From Ruminococcaceae bacterium UBA1227 (GTDB lineage Bacteria; Bacillota; Clostridia; Oscillospirales; Acutalibacteraceae): a DNA stretch of 55,534 bases. Position numbers and translations under genes: made by a program. The stretch lies in assembly GCA_002309175.1 (NCBI GenBank), contig DBWX01000002.1:1905-57438 (forward strand). Direction: 5' to 3'. Shown piece by piece: positions 23,882 through 31,974 of this stretch. The notes under the pieces were generated by a model. It had not been told where the DNA came from, did no database searches, and saw only the letters and a list, made by a program, of their open reading frames with translations. Numbering within the stretch: position 1 is the stretch's first letter; each line of letters opens with the position of its first letter.

Positions 23882-24967
23882 TTAGAACTTCGTAGGGCTG
23901 GAATCGAGATATTTCTTAACCATGAGAGCTACTTTGAAGACTATGGCGTCATCAAATTCTCTCAGATCAAGACCCGTGAACTTCTTGATTTTCTCAAGTC
24001 TGTAGACAAGAGTGTTCCTGTGAACGAAGAGTTTTCTGGAGGTCTCGGAGACGTTCAGATTGTTCTCGAAGAACTTCTGGATGGTGAAGAGTGTCTCCTG
24101 GTCGAGGTTCTCGATTGAGCCACGCTTGAAGACCTCGTGAAGGAACATCTCACAGAGGGTCGTGGGAAGCTGGTAAATGAGGCGGGCGATACCGAGGTTG
24201 TCGTAGCTTACGATGTTCTTTTCGGTGTCAAATACCTTGCCTACTTCAAGAGCCACCTGAGCCTCTTTAAGCGAACGGGAGAGGTCGCGGATACCGACAA
24301 CCGATGTTCCTATGCCGACAAGGGCATTATTATAAAACTCAGTATTGAGAGCGTCACAGATAGAATGAGCGAGCTTTTCGAGATCCTTCGGCTCTATGTT
24401 GTTGCGGACTTCCTTGACAAGGGCGATGTCGGTCTCGTTGATGTTGATGACAAAGTCCTTTGTCTTGTCCGGGAAAAGGTTCTGAATTACGTCAAATACC
24501 GAAGCGTCCTCGTGTCCCTTGATTCTGATAAGGAGGACTACGCGGGTGGCATCGTTATTGAAACGGAGCTCGCGGGCCTTGACGAAGATGTCGCCCGGAA
24601 GAATGTTGTCGAGGATAACATTCTTGATGAAATTGCTCCTGTCGTATTTCTCATCATAGAACTGTTTGATACTCGAGAGGGACACCGAGAGAATGCGGGC
24701 ATATTTTTCTGCGAGGTCGTCATCCCCTGTTACAAATACCGCATACTCATGGCGAAGGTGTGAGCCGAAGGTGAGATATGTCACACCGTCAAGGCAGATG
24801 GTCTCGTTTGTCGAGAAGATATCCGCCACATTGACTCCTACCTGTTCTCCTATTCTTTCAAGTTCGCTGCAGGAAATCACAGAGCCGGTCTCGTCAACCA
24901 CGCCCACGGTGCGGTCGATGGCGTCGCGCATCTGGTGAATTACTCCCTGGAATAATCTGTTAGACAT
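23882..24967 (-). CDS. CdaR/PucR-family transcriptional regulator
   Basis: 361 aa from the ATG at 24967, chosen over a TTG seven codons earlier because AAAGGGG lies 8 bases upstream. An N-terminal sensory region (about 1-130) and a degenerate GGDEF-like middle domain precede the C-terminal PucR-type HTH (about 300-355: NLNVSETSRKLFVHRNTLVYRLEKIKKFTGLDL). This family controls sugar-diacid or purine use in some bacteria, but the targets are unpredictable; the gene stands alone between rsuA and ftsE with its own promoter and terminator. Confidence 0.85.
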   Translation of the reverse strand: MSNRLFQGVIHQMRDAIDRTVGVVDETGSVISCSELERIGEQVGVNVADIFSTNETICLDGVTYLTFGSHLRHEYAVFVTGDDDLAEKYARILSVSLSSIKQFYDEKYDRSNFIKNVILDNILPGDIFVKARELRFNNDATRVVLLIRIKGHEDASVFDVIQNLFPDKTKDFVININETDIALVKEVRNNIEPKDLEKLAHSICDALNTEFYNNALVGIGTSVVGIRDLSRSLKEAQVALEVGKVFDTEKNIVSYDNLGIARLIYQLPTTLCEMFLHEVFKRGSIENLDQETLFTIQKFFENNLNVSETSRKLFVHRNTLVYRLEKIKKFTGLDLREFDDAIVFKVALMVKKYLDSSPTKF

Positions 24968-25011
24968 AAACTGAGCCCCTTTGTGCAAATTGAATAAATA
25001 ACGCTTTATAC

Positions 25012-25040
25012 ATTATACACAAGGATTTGTTAATACGCAA
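25012..25040 (-). promoter_or_regulatory. Promoter of the CdaR-type gene
   Basis: Minus strand TTGCGT (25035-25040), 17-base spacer, TATAAT (25012-25017), 44 bases before the start codon. Confidence 0.6.
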
Positions 25041-25076
25041 CATTTTTTACAACCTTTTTCATAAAAATGCACAACA

Positions 25077-25123
25077 AAAAACGACCCATTAGTGTATTTC
25101 GCATAAAACTAAGGGTCGTTTTT
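25077..25123. terminator. Terminator after rsuA
   Basis: 11-bp stem AAAAACGACCC/GGGTCGTTTTT with a 25-base loop. The distal arm includes part of the rsuA stop codon; T-runs lie on both sides. Confidence 0.75.
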
Positions 25124-25820
25124 AGGTAGTTATTACACCCAATTCCTCTTGTGTAATTTCACGACATTTTCCGGGTAAAAGGTCAATATCTAGTGGTAAG
25201 CCACCGATTTCGGTCCGTTTCAGCACTAAAACCCTGTTCCCTGTCGCGGCCAGCATACGCTTTATCTGGTGATATTTTCCCTCGCAGATTTTTATCTCGA
25301 TTATTCTCTCATCCAGCACCCTGATTTTCGAAGGCAGGCACTCGAAACCGTCCTTCAGGACGATTCCCTCCTCCAGTTTCTCTACATCCTCATCGGTTAT
25401 CGGATCTGCAAGTTCGGCGATGTAGGTCTTCTCCACATGATTCTTCGGCGAGAGAATCCGATGCGCGAAATCACCGTCATCGGTGATGAGCACAAAACCG
25501 GTGGTGTCAGCATCCAGGCGGCCGGCCGGGAAGAGTCCCGGGCGGAAAAACTCAGGCGGCACCAGATCAAGCACGGTCCTGTGAAGCCGGTCGTCAGTAG
25601 CGCTGACGACGCCTTCGGGCTTGTTGAGCATGAGATAGATATGCTCCCTGTAGACAAACGGCTCCCCTGCTATAACAACCTCTGACACGGCAGGATCCAC
25701 CTGTATGTCAGAGGTTGCGGCTTTTTCTCCATTTACAGTTACAAGACCGTCCCTGATCAGCTTTTTCACTTCGTTTCGGGAATACCTTCCCTGGGAGGAA
25801 ATAAGTCTGTCAAGTCTCAT
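25122..25820 (-). CDS. rsuA: rRNA pseudouridine synthase, RsuA/RluB family
   Basis: 232 aa. An S4 RNA-binding domain (1-60: RLDRLISSQGRYSRNEVKKLIRDGLVTVNG) is followed by the catalytic domain with MLNKPEGVVSA and the active-site GRLDADTTG (about 101-109, catalytic Asp). These enzymes isomerise a uridine in 16S or 23S rRNA; the short form resembles RsuA (U516 of 16S) but RluB/RluE cannot be excluded. Last gene of the rsmD-coaD-coiled-coil-rsuA run, 9 bases after its neighbour. Confidence 0.85.
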   Translation of the reverse strand: MRLDRLISSQGRYSRNEVKKLIRDGLVTVNGEKAATSDIQVDPAVSEVVIAGEPFVYREHIYLMLNKPEGVVSATDDRLHRTVLDLVPPEFFRPGLFPAGRLDADTTGFVLITDDGDFAHRILSPKNHVEKTYIAELADPITDEDVEKLEEGIVLKDGFECLPSKIRVLDERIIEIKICEGKYHQIKRMLAATGNRVLVLKRTEIGGLPLDIDLLPGKCREITQEELGVITT

Positions 25821-25829
25821 AATTCGTAA

Positions 25830-26702
25830 TCAAAGTTCTATGTTGTAGTTTGACTTCTCGTGAAGCGGAGGATCGTCCGCAAACGGCGAACTGTAGTCCT
25901 CGTACTCATCCTCAAGAGGTATGTCGATTACCGACGGGTGATGTATGACGCGCGGCTCGGTTTCAAAAGCGGATTCTTTCTTTTTCCTCTGAGGCTGCGC
26001 CTGAGACCTCTGCTTCTGCACCTTCTGTGTCTTTCTGGAAGCGGAGTTCATTGTCTTCTGCAGTTCTTTTATCTCAGCATAGCTCTTGCCTATCCTGTAC
26101 TCGGCATCGGTTACGATGTCGTTGACATAGGCGGAAGCCTTGAGTTTAAGGTCACGGGCCTTTTCCTCGGCCGAGGTAAGTTTTTCATTTGAACGATACT
26201 CGGCCTCTTCAAGGATACGCGCTGCGTCCCTCTTGGCATTGTTTAAAGTCCTTTCGGCTTCGGCGCGAATGATTTCAGCCTGCGCCTCGGCCTCTTTGAC
26301 GATGCCTTCCTGAGACGCGGCTTTGGTAACCTCGTCTTTCGCGGCTGCCACGGTCTGCTGAGCCTTAGCCTGAGCCACGCGCATGAGTTCTTCGGTCCTG
26401 CGCGCAGTCTGGGCCTCCATGTCCTTCGAACGCTTTTCAGCGGAAGCTATGAGGTCTCTGCTTATAATCTTGGCGTCCGAGACGGCCATGTCGGCCTCCC
26501 TGGTCGCCCTGTCTAAAATCTCTCTGCGCTCAGAAGCCAGTATCTGCGCCTGCTTTATCTCCTCGGGAACATTGGCTCTGAGATCTTCAAGGACCAGTTT
26601 CAGGGCTTCGACATCAACTGTTCTCTTGCCTGAAAACGGGTTCCCGCGAGCGTCAGACAAAATGTCTTCCATCTCGTTTAAGAGCTCTTCGATAGAAGCC
26701 AA
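25830..26702 (-). CDS. Cytosolic coiled-coil protein (DivIVA/ATP-synthase-b-like), unknown function
   Basis: 290 aa; TTG start with AAAGGA upstream. Residues about 45-230 are almost entirely helical, Ala/Glu/Lys/Arg-rich heptads (EAEAQAEIIRAEAERTLNNAKRDAA), a low-complexity pattern that often attracts DivIVA or V-/F-ATPase subunit matches. The C-terminal 75 residues are basic (QRKKKE), then acidic and unstructured. No signal peptide or membrane segment. It lies 4 bases after coaD; similar proteins accompany coaD in Clostridia. A structural or polar-scaffold role is possible but unproven. Confidence 0.7.
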   Translation of the reverse strand: MASIEELLNEMEDILSDARGNPFSGKRTVDVEALKLVLEDLRANVPEEIKQAQILASERREILDRATREADMAVSDAKIISRDLIASAEKRSKDMEAQTARRTEELMRVAQAKAQQTVAAAKDEVTKAASQEGIVKEAEAQAEIIRAEAERTLNNAKRDAARILEEAEYRSNEKLTSAEEKARDLKLKASAYVNDIVTDAEYRIGKSYAEIKELQKTMNSASRKTQKVQKQRSQAQPQRKKKESAFETEPRVIHHPSVIDIPLEDEYEDYSSPFADDPPLHEKSNYNIEL

Positions 26703-26706
26703 AAAA

Positions 26707-27195
26707 TCAGTCCTTTCTCAAATGATTGGTTATGTCCTCAAGCACAACGCCGGGGACAAAATCCGAAATATCTCCTCCGAGTTCGCCTATCTGGCGAACA
26801 AGACTGGAATTTAAGAACATGTTCTCGGCCCGTGTGGCAATGAACACCGTCTCAAGGTCGGGATTTAAATGCCTGTTGCCGAGAGCCTGCTGAAACTCCG
26901 AGTCAAAATCCGAGAGCGCGCGAAGGCCTTTTACGACGACACTTATACCGTGCTCTTTGCAATAGTCCGCGAGCAGGCCGTCATATGTGTCCACAGTGAC
27001 GTTCGGCATGCCCTCTGTCACTTTTTTCAGAAGTTTCGCACGTTCCTCTGCGGTAAAAGCATATTTGCCCTGCTTCTTGTAGTTGGTCATGGCAACTACA
27101 ACAACCTCATCGAACAGTGCCGCAGCACGTTCAATAATGTCCAGATGTCCGTTTGTTACGGGATCAAAGCTGCCCGGGCAGATTGCCTTAATCAT
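26707..27195 (-). CDS. coaD: Phosphopantetheine adenylyltransferase
   Basis: 162 aa from the ATG at 27195 (MIKAICPGSFDPVTNGHLD). The enzyme joins 4'-phosphopantetheine and ATP to give dephospho-CoA, the penultimate step of CoA synthesis. It has the nucleotidyltransferase motif NGHLD and the C-terminal LNSSLVR motif (the family's ISSTxxR equivalent), and full normal length. The start lies 8 bases inside the end of rsmD, the usual rsmD-coaD pairing of Firmicutes. Confidence 0.95.
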   Translation of the reverse strand: MIKAICPGSFDPVTNGHLDIIERAAALFDEVVVVAMTNYKKQGKYAFTAEERAKLLKKVTEGMPNVTVDTYDGLLADYCKEHGISVVVKGLRALSDFDSEFQQALGNRHLNPDLETVFIATRAENMFLNSSLVRQIGELGGDISDFVPGVVLEDITNHLRKD

Positions 27196-27742
27196 CTTCG
27201 TTCTCCTCAGCCGGTCGAAAGACCGTAAGTTTCGTCTTGCCGTATCTGTACTCTTTTGATTTTCTGAACCTTCCGGCATTTTCGGGGAGTTCCTCTTCCA
27301 TTGAGGTCTCGCATATGATAATGCCGTTTTCGCTCATCTTCTCAGGCAGGATTTTCAGTACCTCATCGATGAGTCCCTTCGCATACGGAGGGTCAGCAAA
27401 AGCGATGTCGAAGACATCCTTTGTCACTTTGAGAAACTGCAGGCTGTCCTCGTTTCTCACAGCCGCCCTGTCGGCAAGTTTCGTATGTTCAAGATTTTCT
27501 CTGACCACCTTTACGGCCTCGCGGCTCGAGTCCGTAAAAACCGCCTTTGAAGCGCCGCGGCTCAAGGCTTCGATACCCATCTGGCCGGAGCCCGCGAACA
27601 GGTCGAGGAAACGCGCACCCTCAATTTCAAACTGAATGATGCTGAAAACTGACTCCTTGACCCTGTCGGTGGTCGGGCGTACGTCAAGTCCCGAGAGGGT
27701 CCGAAGCTTCATGCCGCGGGCCGAACCCGTGATTACTCTCAT
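27188..27742 (-). CDS. rsmD: 16S rRNA (guanine966-N2)-methyltransferase
   Basis: 184 aa from ATG 27742, preceded by AGGAGGCG; an upstream ATG at 27757 overlaps that ribosome binding site and is rejected. MRVITGSARGMKL, the SAM-binding FLDLFAGSGQMGIEALSRG (about 45-63) and the catalytic DPPYAKG (about 122) identify RsmD, which methylates G966 of 16S rRNA in the assembled small subunit. Followed directly by coaD. Confidence 0.93.
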   Translation of the reverse strand: MRVITGSARGMKLRTLSGLDVRPTTDRVKESVFSIIQFEIEGARFLDLFAGSGQMGIEALSRGASKAVFTDSSREAVKVVRENLEHTKLADRAAVRNEDSLQFLKVTKDVFDIAFADPPYAKGLIDEVLKILPEKMSENGIIICETSMEEELPENAGRFRKSKEYRYGKTKLTVFRPAEENEDD

Positions 27743-27768
27743 AGTACGCCTCCTCATAATAATAACTA

Positions 27769-27797
27769 ATTATAGCATTGTAACTTAAAGTTTGTAA
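27769..27797 (-). promoter_or_regulatory. Promoter for rsmD-coaD
   Basis: Minus strand TTACAA (27792-27797), 17-base spacer, TATAAT (27769-27774), directly after the uvrC stop and 27 bases before rsmD. Confidence 0.6.
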
Positions 27798-27798
27798 A

Positions 27799-29622
27799 CT
27801 ACGAAAAGTGTCTCTTTATATTTACTGCGTCTTTAACGGAGATACCCTTTACTTTCGAGAGAGTATCAATATCCGCACGCTTTATGTTGTCCAGCGTCTT
27901 AAACTCCCGCCAGAGGGCCTCGGCCTTTTTCTGACCTATTCCCTCTATTGAGGTAAGTTCACTCTGTTTAGCGGTTTTCTGATGTTTTTTGTGATGGAAA
28001 CTTATCGCGTAACGATGTACTTCCTCCTGAATTCCGGAGACCAGCGTGAAGACCTTTCTTGTCGCGCTTATCTGAATCTCCCCGCCGCCTTTTTTTATGG
28101 CCCTTGTCTTATGCTTGCTGTCCTTCACCATGCCGAAAACAGGGATGTAAAGGTCAAAGCCTTGCATGACCTCCAAAGCGACATTGACCTGGTTCTCTCC
28201 GCCGTCCATCAGAATGAGATCCGGCAGGGGCGGGAAATCGGGGTCATCCCTGTGCGAAAAGCGCCTTGTCAGGACCTCCCGCATTGCACCTAAGTCGTCA
28301 CCGGGGATTGTATCTTTCAGTATGAACTTGCGGTAACCTGCCTTGTACGGGGCACCGTTTCTGAAGACAACCATGCCGCCTACGGCGTCAGCGCCCGCAG
28401 TATGGCTTATATCGTAGCTTTCGATAAACTCGGGAGTCCTGGTAAGTCCGAGAAGTTCTCCGAGTTCAATGACGGCCGAATCGGCCTTGGAACGCGAGCG
28501 TTTCTGAGCGAGCGCTTCATAGGCATTGTTCTTTGACATTGAGACAACCTCAAGCTGTCTGCCGCGCTTAGGTACGAGGATTTCAACCTTTGTGCCGCGC
28601 AGATCGGAAAGCCACTGCGCTAAAAGATCGGCATTCTCACACTCGCCGTCGAGGACAACAAGTTTCGGTATATCGGTATGTGTGGAATAGAATCTCTCAA
28701 GAATCTCACTTCGTGTGTTCTCGAGCGACTCGTCAAGTTCAGTGAAAAAGTTTGCGCTTCCGGTCATGCGGCCTTCAGTGAAGCGCAGAACGTTGAAGCA
28801 GATCTCGTCCTCACGGCGCGCGAGCGAGAAGACATCCTTCGTCTCGTCGCCCGAGAAGACCACTTTCTGCTTCTCAGTGAGGCGCTTTATGGCATTTATG
28901 CGGTCGCGCGTCTTCGCGGCCATCTCAAATTCCAGATTGTCGGAGTAAGCCTGCATCTTGTGCTCCAAAAGCTCAAGGTACTGCTTCGTGCCGCCCTTTA
29001 AGAATTCAACCGCGTCTGCGAGGGCGGCGTCATACTCCGCCTTGCTCATCTTGCCCGCGCAAGGCGCTCCGCACTGGTTCATGTGATAGTTCAGGCAGGG
29101 GCGCGTCTTCGTCTTCACGGGGAAGGTCTTGGAACACTGCGGAAGCCTGAAGATCTTGAGTGCCGCATCCAGTGACTCGTTTACGACAAAGCCGCTGATG
29201 TATGGGCCTATATACGTGGCCCCGTCCTCCCTGCGCTGCAGCGCCTTCTCGAGCTTGGGCCACTCATCGTTTGTGATTTTGATATATTTGTAGCCCTTGT
29301 CGTCCTTGAGCAGGATATTGTACTTGGGCTTGTTCTGCTTTATGAGGCTGCACTCCAAAACGAGGGCCTCATATTCCGAAGCGACGAGGATGTGATCAAA
29401 ATCGTAAACATTGTCCACCATCCGGCGCACCTTTTCGGCATGCCTGTTCTGTGAACCGAAGTACTGCGAAACCCTGTTCTTCAGCAGTTTCGCCTTGCCG
29501 ATGTAAATTATCTCGCCCTTCTCGTCCTTCATAATATAGACGCCCGGGAGCAACGGCAGAGAATTCGCTTTTTCCCGCAGGTATTCTATACGCGGGTTGC
29601 TGCTTCTTACGACTTCACCCAT
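27799..29622 (-). CDS. uvrC: Excinuclease ABC subunit C
   Basis: 607 aa from ATG 29622 (MGEVVRSSNP), preceded by GAGGAG; longer starts would run into the ptsH terminator. The protein has the GIY-YIG nuclease domain (GVYIMKD, IIYIGKAK; about 24-95), a four-Cys cluster (CSKTF, RPCLNYHMNQCGAPC; about 165-190), the UVR helix region (about 205-240), the RNase H-like second nuclease domain (YDISHTAGADAVGGMVVF; DGGENQVN) and C-terminal helix-hairpin-helix motifs. It makes both incisions around bulky DNA lesions with UvrB. Confidence 0.95.
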   Translation of the reverse strand: MGEVVRSSNPRIEYLREKANSLPLLPGVYIMKDEKGEIIYIGKAKLLKNRVSQYFGSQNRHAEKVRRMVDNVYDFDHILVASEYEALVLECSLIKQNKPKYNILLKDDKGYKYIKITNDEWPKLEKALQRREDGATYIGPYISGFVVNESLDAALKIFRLPQCSKTFPVKTKTRPCLNYHMNQCGAPCAGKMSKAEYDAALADAVEFLKGGTKQYLELLEHKMQAYSDNLEFEMAAKTRDRINAIKRLTEKQKVVFSGDETKDVFSLARREDEICFNVLRFTEGRMTGSANFFTELDESLENTRSEILERFYSTHTDIPKLVVLDGECENADLLAQWLSDLRGTKVEILVPKRGRQLEVVSMSKNNAYEALAQKRSRSKADSAVIELGELLGLTRTPEFIESYDISHTAGADAVGGMVVFRNGAPYKAGYRKFILKDTIPGDDLGAMREVLTRRFSHRDDPDFPPLPDLILMDGGENQVNVALEVMQGFDLYIPVFGMVKDSKHKTRAIKKGGGEIQISATRKVFTLVSGIQEEVHRYAISFHHKKHQKTAKQSELTSIEGIGQKKAEALWREFKTLDNIKRADIDTLSKVKGISVKDAVNIKRHFS

Positions 29623-29650
29623 ATCCCCATCTCCTCTCTTTAAGAATAAA

Positions 29651-29678
29651 GGCACACCGCCGGTTTAAGCGGTGTGCC
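29651..29678 (-). terminator. Terminator after ptsH
   Basis: 10-bp perfect stem GGCACACCGC/GCGGTGTGCC with an 8-base loop, followed on the minus strand by TTTATTCTT. Confidence 0.75.
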
Positions 29679-29695
29679 CGATATACAAAATTAAA

Positions 29696-29959
29696 TTATT
29701 CTGCAAAACCTGACTCAACAAGAGCTACGAGGGCCTCAACAGCCTCTTCCTCATCAGAGCCACCGGCCATGATTCGAATTTCAGTGCCACCCATAATACC
29801 GAGTGAAAGCACACCGAGAAGGCTCTTGGCGTTAACTCTTCTCTCGTCCTTCTCAACCCAGATGGATGATTTGAACTCATTTGCTTTCTGGATGAAAAAA
29901 GTAGCAGGACGGGCATGAAGGCCTACCTGATTCTGAACTTTTACGTCTTTAACATACAT
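29696..29959 (-). CDS. ptsH: Phosphocarrier protein HPr
   Basis: 87 aa, the normal size. GLHARPA carries the phosphorylatable His15, and NAKSLLGVLSLG carries Ser46, the HPr-kinase site used for carbon catabolite control in Bacillota, so this is HPr and not Crh. It stands alone rather than next to ptsI, with its own promoter and terminator. The promoter contains an inverted repeat, and two 13-base direct repeats lie further upstream, suggesting separate regulation. Confidence 0.95.
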   Translation of the reverse strand: MYVKDVKVQNQVGLHARPATFFIQKANEFKSSIWVEKDERRVNAKSLLGVLSLGIMGGTEIRIMAGGSDEEEAVEALVALVESGFAE

Positions 29960-30013
29960 AGACTTTCCCTCACATATAAAAATTTGGAATGAACTGCTTT
30001 TTGATTCGACAAC

Positions 30014-30042
30014 ATTATATTAGACGGTTTTTCTACCGTCAA
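30014..30042 (-). promoter_or_regulatory. ptsH promoter with embedded inverted repeat
   Basis: Minus strand TTGACG (30037-30042), 17-base spacer, TATAAT (30014-30019). The repeat GACGGT-TTTTCT-ACCGTC (30023-30040) runs from the -35 through the spacer, where a repressor would exclude polymerase. Confidence 0.7.
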
Positions 30043-30087
30043 CTAAAAAAAACACATTTCTACGAATTCAAAAAAACTTCGTTACAG

Positions 30088-30123
30088 AGGTCAAACTTTG
30101 ACATACGCAAAGGTCAATCTTTG
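30088..30123. repeat. Two 13-base direct repeats upstream of ptsH
   Basis: AGGTCAAACTTTG (30088-30100) and AGGTCAATCTTTG (30111-30123), one mismatch, 23 bases apart start to start. The first copy overlaps a near palindrome GTCAAA-C-TTTGAC. They lie 46-80 bases upstream of the ptsH -35, a position suitable for an activator. Confidence 0.55.
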
Positions 30124-30163
30124 GTAGTTTTTCATAGTTTTTTCTACCTTAAAACACTTGCAT

Positions 30164-30868
30164 TTAATTTTTCTTGTCGTTTTGCACAAAAACTTCGTAC
30201 ATGTCTTGGCGCTTTGATTTCGTGCGCAAAACAGCCTGTTCCTCCTGCCATTTTGCTATGTTTTCGTGGTGTCCCGAAAGGAGCACTTCCGGCACTTCCC
30301 TGCCCATCCAGACGGGAGGGCGCGTATACTGCGGATACTCGAGAAGGCCGTCAAAATGGCTCTCCTTCTCAAAGGCCTCCTCGTTCCTGAGCACACCGGG
30401 AAGCATGCGGCACACGGCATCCGTGAGGATGAGGGCCGGAAGCTCGCCGCCGGTCACAACGAAGTCGCCTATCGAAATCTCCTCCGGGGCGAGCTCTTCT
30501 ATTACGCGCTCGTCCACTCCCTCGTAGTGACCGCACAAAATCGCGATGCGGTCGTACTCTGCAAGCTCCCGTACACGCGCCTGCGTCAGAGGCTTTCCCT
30601 GAGGAGTCATATAAATAAGATGGTAATCTGTCTTACCGTTGTCAGTCAGATCCATATAGGCATCATAGATAGGCTGGGCCTGCATTATCATACCCGTGCC
30701 GCCGCCGTACGGCGTATCGTCAACATGGTTGTGCTTATCCTTGGAGTAGTCACGGATATTCGTGCAATGGATTTCCACATGACCGGCCTCTCTCGCCCTG
30801 CCGATAATACTCTCTGAGAGGACGGAGTCACACATGTCGGGAAACAGGGTCAGTATTTCAATCTTCAC
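30164..30868 (-). CDS. trmD: tRNA (guanine37-N1)-methyltransferase
   Basis: 234 aa. Start is GTG at 30868 (MKIEILTLFPDM), with GGGGAGG 6 bases upstream, giving the normal TrmD N-terminus; the frame is open for seven codons more. The trefoil-knot SAM motifs GHYEGVDERVIEE and EISIGDFVVTGGELPAL are intact. TrmD methylates G37 next to the anticodon and prevents +1 frameshifts. The start lies 11 bases inside the end of rimM. Confidence 0.95.
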   Translation of the reverse strand: MKIEILTLFPDMCDSVLSESIIGRAREAGHVEIHCTNIRDYSKDKHNHVDDTPYGGGTGMIMQAQPIYDAYMDLTDNGKTDYHLIYMTPQGKPLTQARVRELAEYDRIAILCGHYEGVDERVIEELAPEEISIGDFVVTGGELPALILTDAVCRMLPGVLRNEEAFEKESHFDGLLEYPQYTRPPVWMGREVPEVLLSGHHENIAKWQEEQAVLRTKSKRQDMYEVFVQNDKKN

Positions 30869-31394
30869 GTATTTCCTCCCCCTCATCAAAGATGCCCTTC
30901 ATGGGCCGGACCAGGGCGATGCAGTTGTCTATGTCAACCTTATCGACCACGCTCGGCACCGAGGGCAGAAGATATTCTTTGCCGTCAGCATCCTTTATCT
31001 GCCAGATATCCGAAGCGCCCGTGTTGAGCACATCGGTCACACGGCCGTAGAGCTTTTCCTCATCGTCCGCGTCGCGGACCTCACAGCCGATGAGCTCGGC
31101 TATGAAATATGAACCGGGCGCAAGCGGCGCCTTATCACGCTCAACGTAAATAACCCTGCCGCGAAGGGCGTTGGCCTTATCAAGGTCGTCCACTCCCTCA
31201 AGCGTTAAAAGCATGACGTTGCCGTGTTGCCGCGCGCCCAGGACCCTTTTCGGCTCCTGACCGTCTTTTTTCAGATATACGGTTTCAAAGGACTTGAAGA
31301 ACTCGGGCGAATCGCACCAGTACTGCACGCGGAGTTCACCGCGTACACCGTGTGTACTTACTATCTTTCCGAGTTCCAGAAACTTGAGACGCAT
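30858..31394 (-). CDS. rimM: Ribosome maturation factor RimM
   Basis: 178 aa from ATG 31394 (MRLKFLELGKIVSTHGVRGELRV). N-terminal RimM barrel (about 1-85) and C-terminal PRC barrel (about 95-170: GCEVRDADDEEKLYGRVTDVLNTG). It binds S19 and helps assemble the 30S head. Placed in the rpsP-khpA-rimM-trmD order common to Firmicutes; a hairpin in the 66-base gap after khpA may reduce readthrough. Confidence 0.93.
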   Translation of the reverse strand: MRLKFLELGKIVSTHGVRGELRVQYWCDSPEFFKSFETVYLKKDGQEPKRVLGARQHGNVMLLTLEGVDDLDKANALRGRVIYVERDKAPLAPGSYFIAELIGCEVRDADDEEKLYGRVTDVLNTGASDIWQIKDADGKEYLLPSVPSVVDKVDIDNCIALVRPMKGIFDEGEEIRED

Positions 31395-31411
31395 AAAAAC
31401 TCCGTTTAAGT

Positions 31412-31455
31412 AAAACAAGGCAAGCCGGAGATACCCTCAGCCTGCCTCTTGTTTT
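31412..31455 (-). terminator. Attenuator-like hairpin between khpA and rimM
   Basis: AAAACAAG/CTTGTTTT stem (31412-31419, 31448-31455) extended by a short inner helix, followed on the minus strand by TTTTACTTAAA. It could terminate part of the transcripts and lower rimM-trmD output relative to rpsP. Confidence 0.5.
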
Positions 31456-31460
31456 ATAAA

Positions 31461-31694
31461 TCAGTCAATTTCCACTGCAATATGTGCATCGTTCCTGTTG
31501 GCCGATGCGCGCATTACCGTGCGAATGGCCTTTGCGATACGACCCTGCTTACCGATTACCCTGCCCATGTCATCGGGTGCGACATGGAGATGGTAAACAG
31601 TTACGCCGTTTTCATTGGGTTCATCAACGTCTACCGTTACGGCAGACGGATCATCTACGAGGCCCTGCGCAATGGAAATGAGTAAATCACGCAT
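31461..31694 (-). CDS. khpA: KH-domain RNA-binding protein KhpA
   Basis: 77 aa with a single type II KH domain: HVAPDDMGRVIGKQGRIAKAIRTVMRA contains the GxxG loop (GKQG). In Firmicutes KhpA pairs with KhpB/Jag and binds many RNAs, affecting cell elongation. Lies 15 bases after rpsP in the conserved SRP operon. Confidence 0.93.
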   Translation of the reverse strand: MRDLLISIAQGLVDDPSAVTVDVDEPNENGVTVYHLHVAPDDMGRVIGKQGRIAKAIRTVMRASANRNDAHIAVEID

Positions 31695-31709
31695 TTTCGG
31701 GTCCTCCGT

Positions 31710-31955
31710 TTATTTTATTGCGCCGCTCTTCTTGAGAAGTGCACGTACAGTGTCTGTCGGCTGTGCGCCGTTAGCCATCCACTGAGCAACCTTTTCCTCA
31801 TCGATCTTGATGACTGCGGGATCCTTAGTGGGATCGTAGTAACCGATTTCCTCGATGAAACGTCCGTCACGCGGGAAACGTGAGTCTGCAACTACTACGC
31901 GATAAAAAGGTGCTTTCTTTGCGCCCATTCTTCTGAGTCTGATTTTTACTGCCAT
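31710..31955 (-). CDS. rpsP: 30S ribosomal protein S16
   Basis: 81 aa, typical S16: VKIRLRRMGAKKAPFYRVVVADSR at the N-terminus and GYYDPTKDP in the middle. Needed for 30S platform assembly. Sits 19 bases after ffh. Confidence 0.97.
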   Translation of the reverse strand: MAVKIRLRRMGAKKAPFYRVVVADSRFPRDGRFIEEIGYYDPTKDPAVIKIDEEKVAQWMANGAQPTDTVRALLKKSGAIK

Positions 31956-31974
31956 TTTAAAATTCCTCCAAGAA

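Noticed and set aside
23820..23885. Small hairpin AGCAC/GTGCT after the CdaR-type gene as main terminator
   Set aside because: Only 5 bp with no good U-tract; the 12-bp stem at 23748-23785 is much stronger.
29696..29959. Crh (HPr-like catabolite protein) instead of HPr
   Set aside because: The active His in GLHARPA is present; Crh lacks it.
30072..30198. AAAAACTTCGT occurring at 30072 and at 30188 as a possible duplication of the trmD end
   Set aside because: Similarity stops after 11 bases and lies in A/T-rich sequence, so chance is likely.
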